This document shows, in pieces, positions 59,041 through 64,000 of a stretch of DNA of 64,000 nucleotides. Where the stretch lies: positions 744,001-808,000 of the forward strand of contig CAXXSY010000004.1 in the NCBI GenBank assembly GCA_963665015.2, written 5' to 3'. Within the stretch, counting starts at the first letter, position 1, and the number at the start of each line of letters is the position of its first letter. A program made the translations under genes and the position numbers. Source of the stretch: G963662655 sp963665015 (GTDB taxonomy: Bacteria; Cloacimonadota; Cloacimonadia; Cloacimonadales; JAIOQZ01). The notes under the pieces were generated by a model. That model was not told the DNA's origin. It saw nothing but the letters and a program-made list of their open reading frames with translations, and searched no databases.

Positions 59041-59177
59041 GCATCTTCGCTCGATCCCGACCTCCGGCGTGAATGAACACGTCTTCGCCGTGTAACACCA
59101 CGCCTCCGGTCACGATCGAACGAATCTGCTCAGGGCGGTGCGCTCATGTAAGAACCCATGGTTCACACCATGGGCTA
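59041..59177. repeat. 137-bp direct repeat, right copy
   Basis: Same 137 bases as 55962-56098, with the CCCATGGT...ACCATGGG hairpin at its end. It lies upstream of the permease gene, so the gene sits between two direct copies. The differences cluster just before the hairpin (CAGGGCGGTGCGCTCATG against CGGTGTGTGGGGCTCGCA). Confidence 0.85.
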
Positions 59178-59213
59178 AAGATGTGCCATCTCTGCGGGAT
59201 TCTCTTCGGGAAC

Positions 59214-59404
59214 GCGGACGTCATCGTCCGCATCTCTCGGTCCGCCAAGCTCCAGCTTGGCGTTTCCTATCTCTCGTAGCGCGTTTTGCCTGAAAATCGA
59301 ATCCCCAGAGCTCTGTATCTCATTCCCTGAGGCGCACGACCAATGGGAAAGAGATGCGAACGGGGACGTCCGCGTTCCCGGAGAATGCCAAGCTGGAGCT
59401 TGGC
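59214..59404. repeat. Covarying-arm hairpin cluster
   Basis: Contains GCGGACG-TCAT-CGTCCGC (59214-59231), GCCAAGC-TCCA-GCTTGGC (59244-59261), an inverted GGACGTCCGCGTTCC, and GCCAAGC-TGGA-GCTTGGC (59387-59404), so the two ends are inverted copies of each other. The 58913-59486 gap holds this, the 137-bp repeat and the secF terminator, but no gene. Confidence 0.65.
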
Positions 59405-59423
59405 GGACCGGGGGAAAGAATAG

Positions 59424-59456
59424 AAAAAAGCCGCCCTCACCCAGAGAGGCGGCTTT
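59424..59456 (-). terminator. Intrinsic terminator of the secDF operon
   Basis: Stem AAAGCCGCC (59427-59435) / GGCGGCTTT (59448-59456). On the minus strand the stem is followed by six Ts (A run at 59424-59429). It starts about 30 bases after the secF stop. Confidence 0.8.
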
Positions 59457-59486
59457 CGTTTATTTGCCTTTCGGAAATATCGAGAG

Positions 59487-60407
59487 TTAGTTTCCGCGAC
59501 GGATACCTTTTTTCTTCTCCCGTTTGAGGAAGTATTCCACCATGATCGGGCTAGCGATGAAGATGGAAGAGTAGGTACCGACGACGACACCGATCATGAG
59601 CGCGAACGCGAAGTCGTGGATCACGGTTCCGCCGAACAGATACAGCGACAGCACCACGATGAAGGTGGTCAGCGAGGTGATGACGGTACGGTTCAGGGTT
59701 TCGTTGATACTGTGATTGATCACGCTTTCGTATGTTTCGCGACGGTATATCTTGAGGTCTTCGCGGATGCGGTCGAACACCACGATGGTGTCATTGAGCG
59801 AGTAACCGACAATGGTCAGCAGCGCTGCGACGATATTGAGGCTGATTTCTTTCCCGACGATCGAGAAGATACCGACCGTGATCAGGACGTCGTGGAACAG
59901 CGCGGCGACGGCTGCGACACCAAAGGTGAACTGGAAACGCCACCAGATGTAGAGGATGATTCCCAGGAGCGAGTAGAAGATCGCCAGGACGGCTTTCCCG
60001 CGGAGTTCTTTACCGATCTTGGGTCCGATCTTCTCTTGCGAACGCGATTCCACATCGAATTTGGGGAATTTCTCTTTGATCTTGGCGATCAGTTCTTCGC
60101 CTTCGCTTTCAGCCTGCTGGGTCTTGATCAGGTAATGATTCGTTCCTTTGTAGCGCTGGATTTCGGCGTCGTCATATCCGGTTTCGCTGAGTGCGTCACG
60201 CAGATTGCTCACACCGATATCCTGCTGGCCTTCCTGGGGAACCATGGTCAGTTCGACCGAAACACCACCGGTGAAGTCGATACTGTACTTCGGGCCACCC
60301 TGAATGAGCAGAGAAACGATACCCGCCAGAATCACCAGACCGGACACGATAAACATCGTTCTTCTTTTACCGACAAAATCTATTTTTGTGTCTCCGAATA
60401 TTCTCAT
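59487..60407 (-). CDS. secF: Protein translocase subunit SecF
   Basis: A 306-residue inner-membrane protein, partner of SecD in proton-driven protein export. It has an N-terminal helix, the SIDFTGGVSVEL motif at the start of the periplasmic domain, and five C-terminal helices including LTIVGYSLNDTIVVFDRIREDLK, the proton-path motif, and TVITSLTTFIVVLSLYLFGG. The Lys-rich C terminus is usual. It follows secD by 9 bases and ends before an intrinsic terminator, so it is last in an operon with the M24 peptidase, coaD and DUF3467 genes. Confidence 0.95.
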   Translation of the reverse strand: MRIFGDTKIDFVGKRRTMFIVSGLVILAGIVSLLIQGGPKYSIDFTGGVSVELTMVPQEGQQDIGVSNLRDALSETGYDDAEIQRYKGTNHYLIKTQQAESEGEELIAKIKEKFPKFDVESRSQEKIGPKIGKELRGKAVLAIFYSLLGIILYIWWRFQFTFGVAAVAALFHDVLITVGIFSIVGKEISLNIVAALLTIVGYSLNDTIVVFDRIREDLKIYRRETYESVINHSINETLNRTVITSLTTFIVVLSLYLFGGTVIHDFAFALMIGVVVGTYSSIFIASPIMVEYFLKREKKKGIRRGN

Positions 60408-60416
60408 TGGAGCCTC

Positions 60417-62180
60417 CTAAATACTCAGCGTCTTTCGAGGTTTATTTCCGATCATACCGTCGAAGATGGCGCGCACCAGGATGATGGCGGCGAACATCGA
60501 GCCGATGATACCGATGGAGAGCGTAACCGCGAAACCGCGGATGGGACCGGTTCCAAACTGATACAGCACGATGGCTGTGATAAGGGTGGTGATGTTCGCG
60601 TCCAGGATGGTCACGATCGCGCGGCTGAAGCCGGAATCGATCGCGGAGCGAACCGTCTTGCCGGTCCGAAGCTCTTCCCGGATACGTTCGAATATCAGCA
60701 CATTGGCGTCAACCGCCATACCGATCGTCAGGATCATACCCGCGATACCCGGAAGCGTCAGTGTCGCTTCCATCATGGTCAGTGCGGCGAGGATGAATCC
60801 GATGTTCACGATCAGGGCCAGGTCGGCGATCAAGCCCGAGAGCTTGTAATAGACGATCATAAACAGCGCCACGATGGCCAGACCGATCAGCGCGGAGAGG
60901 AATCCGGCTTTGATACTGTCGGATCCGAGGGATGGGCCGACGCTCCGTTCCTGGATGATGGTCACAGGCGCCGGGAGGTTACCGGCTTTGAGCACGATCA
61001 CGAGGTCTTGTGCTTCCTCTTCGTCCGCCAGTCCGGTGATGCGTCCTTCGCCGAAAATCTTGTCCTGGATCGTGGGCGCCATAAAGACGTTGTTGTCCAG
61101 CACGATGGCGAGGCGACGGTTGATGTTCTGCCCTGTGAGTCGAGCGAAACGTCTGGAACCTTCGCGGTTGAACTCGAGCGCGACGTAGGCTTTGTTCGCT
61201 TCGCGCGGGTCGTCGCCCTGTCCGATTCTCACGGCTGCGTTGGCGAGGAACTCGCCGGTGACTTCCGCTTCGTCTTCCAGTATGTAGAGCGAACGCGGTT
61301 GCGTCGGATCGTTCTTGTTCTCCTTCCCGAGCAGGATTTCCGTTCTGGGAAGCATGGCGCGTTTGATGCGCTCGTCGTCCAGAAGCCTGGTGACCAGCAT
61401 GACGTTCTGGTCGGAGACGACACCCGGGTAACCGGCGTAGGATGTAATTTTGGTGAAGAGGTTCTTTTTATCGATCTCGGTGACAACCTCTTCGTCGGTC
61501 GCTTCTTCGGTATCGACAGCGGTCGAATCCTCATCTTCGAAATCGATGGGGGTTTCGATATCCTCGACAGACTCAGCGAAATGCTTCATCTCGGGATAAT
61601 TCACCGCGTAGTACTCGTCGTAATTGTGTTCGATTTCCTTATTGATACGATCGAAAGTCTGTTCGATCTGGTCGCTCTCGACAACCAGCTTGAATTCGAG
61701 TCGCGCGGTCTTGCGGATCAGGTCCTTGGCGCGGTCGAAATTCTGTACACCCGGTAACTGAAGAATGATTCGGTTTTTTCCGGGCAAGCGAGTCAGTATA
61801 GGTTCGGCGACACCGAATTGGTCAATACGATTTCGTATGATTTCGAGTGCTGCTTGAACAGCCTGTTCCTGCTCGGCTTCCGGGATATCGGTCTCCGAGA
61901 AATCCACCGCCAGGTCGATCTGCATACCGCCCTGAAGGTCGAGTCCAAGCTTCAGCAGCTTGTTGGTCCAAAGACGCATTGAGTAGTCTGTATCATCATC
62001 ACCCGATTTAAGTAAATATTCCCATGGCAGCAGAGAATTTTCTCTTTTGATCGCGTCTGCGGTCTTCTCTTCTTCCGTCTGGGGAGAATTCATTGCCTGG
62101 AGCAATAGCGGTACGAGAAAGTATGCTATTCCCACCAGCACAACGATGATGATAATCGTTCTTAATCGTGTTTTTTTCAT
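60417..62180 (-). CDS. secD: Protein translocase subunit SecD
   Basis: A 587-residue inner-membrane protein of the Sec export machine. An N-terminal helix is followed by KLGLDLQGGMQIDLAVDF, a P1 domain (EIIRNRIDQFGVAEPIL, NRIILQLPGV), an acidic insert (EDEDSTAVDTEEATDEE) and six C-terminal helices with GMAVDANVLIFERIREELR, the Asp and Arg of the proton path. Start: the ATG at 62180 has AAGGGAG nine bases upstream; ATG at 62186 is possible. It is followed at once by secF. The usual yajC is not adjacent. Confidence 0.95.
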   Translation of the reverse strand: MKKTRLRTIIIIVVLVGIAYFLVPLLLQAMNSPQTEEEKTADAIKRENSLLPWEYLLKSGDDDTDYSMRLWTNKLLKLGLDLQGGMQIDLAVDFSETDIPEAEQEQAVQAALEIIRNRIDQFGVAEPILTRLPGKNRIILQLPGVQNFDRAKDLIRKTARLEFKLVVESDQIEQTFDRINKEIEHNYDEYYAVNYPEMKHFAESVEDIETPIDFEDEDSTAVDTEEATDEEVVTEIDKKNLFTKITSYAGYPGVVSDQNVMLVTRLLDDERIKRAMLPRTEILLGKENKNDPTQPRSLYILEDEAEVTGEFLANAAVRIGQGDDPREANKAYVALEFNREGSRRFARLTGQNINRRLAIVLDNNVFMAPTIQDKIFGEGRITGLADEEEAQDLVIVLKAGNLPAPVTIIQERSVGPSLGSDSIKAGFLSALIGLAIVALFMIVYYKLSGLIADLALIVNIGFILAALTMMEATLTLPGIAGMILTIGMAVDANVLIFERIREELRTGKTVRSAIDSGFSRAIVTILDANITTLITAIVLYQFGTGPIRGFAVTLSIGIIGSMFAAIILVRAIFDGMIGNKPRKTLSI

Positions 62181-62292
62181 CAGCATCAACTCCCTTGATT
62201 ATGATCTTCCAATGCTGTAACGTACTCCCGTTGCAAATAATTCTGTTAATAAGCACAGGAGTCTAACAACAAAATTCATAGCTTTTTCGACG

Positions 62293-62595
62293 TCAAGGTT
62301 TTTGTCCGTCACTCATGAAGCCAATTCCTTTTTCGTCGGTTTTTTCGTGCGTTGCGATGGTGCCGTGCTTCTTTTCGTAGTTCTCGATATTCGATTTCAG
62401 GGTATTGAGCAACTGCTTGGCGTGCTGCGGCGTCGTGACGATTCGACTGTAGATTTTCGCTTCCGGGAGCCCGGGCATCAGCCGTCCGAAATCCAGAATG
62501 AATTCGGAAGGAGACCATGCCATCATGAACATATTCGCATACGTTCCTTCGCCGACGTTCGCGTCCAGCTTCACGTTGATTTTCTGTTTTTGCAT
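62293..62595 (-). CDS. DUF3467 family protein
   Basis: A 100-residue soluble protein of the DUF3467 family. The conserved core is YANMFMMAWSPSEFILDFGRLMPGLPEAKIYSRIVTTPQHAKQLLNTLKSNIENYEKKHG. Its function is unknown, though the family is widespread and often near translation or secretion genes. AAGGAG eight bases before the ATG lies within the end of coaD. It sits between coaD and secD, with a 112-base gap to secD. Confidence 0.85.
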   Translation of the reverse strand: MQKQKINVKLDANVGEGTYANMFMMAWSPSEFILDFGRLMPGLPEAKIYSRIVTTPQHAKQLLNTLKSNIENYEKKHGTIATHEKTDEKGIGFMSDGQKP

Positions 62596-62600
62596 CAAAA

Positions 62601-63092
62601 TTACTCCTTATGGTTTTCTTTGCTCTTCTTGATCAGGATGTGCTCGACGTTTTTCGGCACATAATCGCTCAGTCTGCCGCCGAGATGAATCACCTGGCGA
62701 ACCATGCTGGAACTCAGGTAGAGGTACTTGTGATCCGGCAGCAGGAACATCGTCTCGATGTCGGGACACAGGTTGCGGTTCATCAGTGCCAGTGAGAGCT
62801 CGTATTCGAAGTCCGATACCGCCCGTAGTCCGCGGATCATGACGTCCGCCTCGACCCGCCTGGCGAAATCGACAACCAGTCCGGAGAACCGCTCGACCCG
62901 GACGTGATCCAGATCGCGCAGCGCTTCCCGACAGATTTCTTCCCGCTCCAGCAGTCCGATGAAGGTGTTCTTGCCTGTCGTCTCGGCGACCGCGACGATC
63001 ACCTCGTCAAAGATGCGTGCCGCCTTTCTCACAATATCGATATGGCCGTAGGTGATGGGATCGAAGGTCCCGGGATAGATCGCGCGTTTCAT
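62601..63092 (-). CDS. coaD: Phosphopantetheine adenylyltransferase
   Basis: A 163-residue enzyme of coenzyme A synthesis that joins 4'-phosphopantetheine and ATP to form dephospho-CoA. The nucleotidyltransferase motif is PGTFDPITYGHIDIVRKA (His in TxGH), then VMIRGLRAVSDFEYELSLALMNR and YLSSSMVRQVIHLGG. Length is typical. A GGAG site is five bases before the ATG and lies after the stop of the M24 peptidase, 11 bases upstream. Confidence 0.95.
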   Translation of the reverse strand: MKRAIYPGTFDPITYGHIDIVRKAARIFDEVIVAVAETTGKNTFIGLLEREEICREALRDLDHVRVERFSGLVVDFARRVEADVMIRGLRAVSDFEYELSLALMNRNLCPDIETMFLLPDHKYLYLSSSMVRQVIHLGGRLSDYVPKNVEHILIKKSKENHKE

Positions 63093-63103
63093 TCTGTCTC
63101 CGG

Positions 63104-64000
63104 TCATCCGATGGGTTCGGTCATGCTCTTCAGCCAGTCGGCTTCGGCATCGGTCAGGTACGGGGTGAGTTTCTCGCGTACGCTCTTGTGGTAGTCGTTC
63201 AGCCACGCGATCTCGTCGCTGCGCATCTGGCTCACGTCGATCAGCCGATGATCGATGGGGCACACCGCCATGGTCTCGAACGCGAGATATTCGCCGTCTT
63301 CGCTCGCTTTGCGGCACATGATCAGGTTTTCGATACGGATGCCGTAGTGTCCTTCGACATAGATGCCCGGCTCGTTCGAAACCAGCATGCCCGGCGCGAA
63401 GGCGACCTTGTCCGAACCGAGGCTGATGCCGATGGGCGGCTCGTGAACGCAGAGGAACATGCCCACGCCGTGCCCGGTGCCGTGTCCGTATTCCTGGTGG
63501 ATCGACCAGATGGGTTCGTGAGCGAGTGCGTCCAGGTGGATGCCCTTGACGCCTTTGCGGAATACGGCGCGGGAGAGGTTGATCATGCCGCGAAGCACGG
63601 CAGTGAAGCTGGTCTTGACCTCGTCGTCCACATCACCCAGCAGGATTGTCCGGGTGATGTCCGTCGTTCCGGTGTCGTACTGACCGCCGCTGTCGCACAG
63701 CAGGATTCCCCTAGGCTCGACTTTCTGCGAACCTTGCGGCTTGGGCGAGTAGTGGGGAAGGGCTGCGTTGGCGTTGTAGCCCACGATGGCGTAGAAGCTC
63801 GGACCGCGATAGTTTTCCATCGGGCCGCGGAAGTCCTCGAGCTTTTCGTGCAAACTGTATTCGGTCATCTCGACCTTGCCGATGTTCTGCTCGATCCAGT
63901 ATTGCCATTTAACCAGCGCTGCGCCGTCCAGAACGTGTGTCTTGCGGATGTTTTCCGTCTCCACCTCGTTCTTCTCGAGCTTAAGCATCATCGGGATGTT
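63104..64000 (-). CDS. M24 Xaa-Pro aminopeptidase, 3' part (cut by window edge)
   Basis: The C-terminal 298 residues of a metallopeptidase of the Xaa-Pro aminopeptidase type. The gene runs off the window at 64000, so the start is not seen. Metal ligands are present: CDSGGQYDTGTTDITRT (two Asp), EYGHGTGHGVGMFLCVHEPP (His), LVSNEPGIYVEGHYG (Glu) and the last Glu in RIENLIMC. The C-terminal LTPYLTDAEADWLKSMT tail is typical of XPNPEP1-like enzymes, which are about 590 residues, so half of the protein is missing here. It heads the coaD-secDF gene string. Confidence 0.92.
   Translation of the reverse strand, partial: NIPMMLKLEKNEVETENIRKTHVLDGAALVKWQYWIEQNIGKVEMTEYSLHEKLEDFRGPMENYRGPSFYAIVGYNANAALPHYSPKPQGSQKVEPRGILLCDSGGQYDTGTTDITRTILLGDVDDEVKTSFTAVLRGMINLSRAVFRKGVKGIHLDALAHEPIWSIHQEYGHGTGHGVGMFLCVHEPPIGISLGSDKVAFAPGMLVSNEPGIYVEGHYGIRIENLIMCRKASEDGEYLAFETMAVCPIDHRLIDVSQMRSDEIAWLNDYHKSVREKLTPYLTDAEADWLKSMTEPIG

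Noticed and set aside
58913..59113. 67-residue N-terminal extension of the FtsX-type permease
   Set aside because: This stretch includes part of the 137-bp repeat and lacks protein-like sequence; the ATG at 58912 has a good ribosome site directly before the first membrane helix.

Overview
The window (64 kb) reads as chromosomal sequence of an uncultured-type Gram-negative bacterium of the FCB side of the tree. A Cloacimonadota-, Calditrichota- or Fibrobacterota-like lineage is my best guess, but no rRNA or universal marker is present to settle it. The evidence is a secreted C10 peptidase ending in the FPNPFNPSTTIRFS-type C-terminal sorting/FlgD-like domain preceded by an LPVELSSFTA module, several lipoproteins, a FadL/PorV-like outer-membrane barrel, the LpoB/COG3014/LPP20-like lipoprotein triad, and split SecD and SecF. 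No rRNA, tRNA, CRISPR array, phage or transposase gene was seen.

Layout. 0-2.4 kb: a YkgJ-type Cys-cluster protein and two family-2 glycosyltransferases, translationally coupled. 2.4-2.9 kb: a cluster of nested-hairpin repeats. 3.0-6.8 kb: methyltransferase plus three envelope lipoproteins. 6.8-7.4 kb: a hairpin and a 73-bp tandem array. 7.4-11.7 kb: kbl and the C10 peptidase. 12.0-15.7 kb: a copper operon (csoR with a perfect operator palindrome, copA, a CopZ-like protein, a CDF exporter). 16.3-28.8 kb: a signalling block with a SiaA/SiaB/SiaC partner switch (propeller-sensor SpoIIE phosphatase, kinase, SiaC), a PAS histidine kinase, a TPR-PAS hybrid kinase whose receiver lacks the usual Asp, an HDOD protein and an unknown lipoprotein. 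29.2-39.7 kb: a 12-gene Mrp/Mbh-type respiratory complex. 39.8-47.2 kb: TetR regulator, BrkB-like protein, small protein, endonuclease Q, M3 peptidase, PAS/GAF protein. 47.2-50.1 kb: a probable polyprenol module (glycosyltransferase, Sec59-like kinase, geranylgeranyl reductase, a 57-residue 2x[4Fe-4S] ferredoxin). 50.1-52.9 kb: RecJ-like DHH protein and outer-membrane barrel. 53.3-55.9 kb: two sugar ABC permeases with a histidine phosphatase between them. 56.5-58.9 kb: an FtsX/MacB-type permease embedded in repeats. 59.5-64 kb: M24 peptidase, coaD, DUF3467, secD and secF.

The most interesting system is the 29-40 kb complex. It has Mrp-type antiporter subunits (E, F, G, D-like, E/B fusion, C), one 1039-residue protein fusing two antiporter-type pumps and an I-type tail, NuoH-, NuoB-, NuoC- and NuoD-like subunits, and a last subunit fusing a 2x[4Fe-4S] ferredoxin to an NfnL/GltD-type FAD/NADP(H) module. 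The large subunit keeps only a C-x4-C pair and has no C-terminal Cys pair, and the NuoB-like subunit has only three candidate cluster cysteines. It is therefore not a [NiFe] hydrogenase and best matches the Mbx/MBS class, here wired to NADP(H). Ferredoxin:NADP+ chemistry coupled to ion pumping, or NADPH-linked polysulfide reduction, are the two leading inferences.

The second theme is non-coding DNA. At least two families of short hairpin elements vary in sequence but keep complementary arms (covarying stems). A 12-bp-stem hairpin sits directly behind the stop codons of two unrelated genes. The 3' end of the FtsX-type permease gene has been copied about four times in tandem, and 137-bp direct repeats flank that gene.
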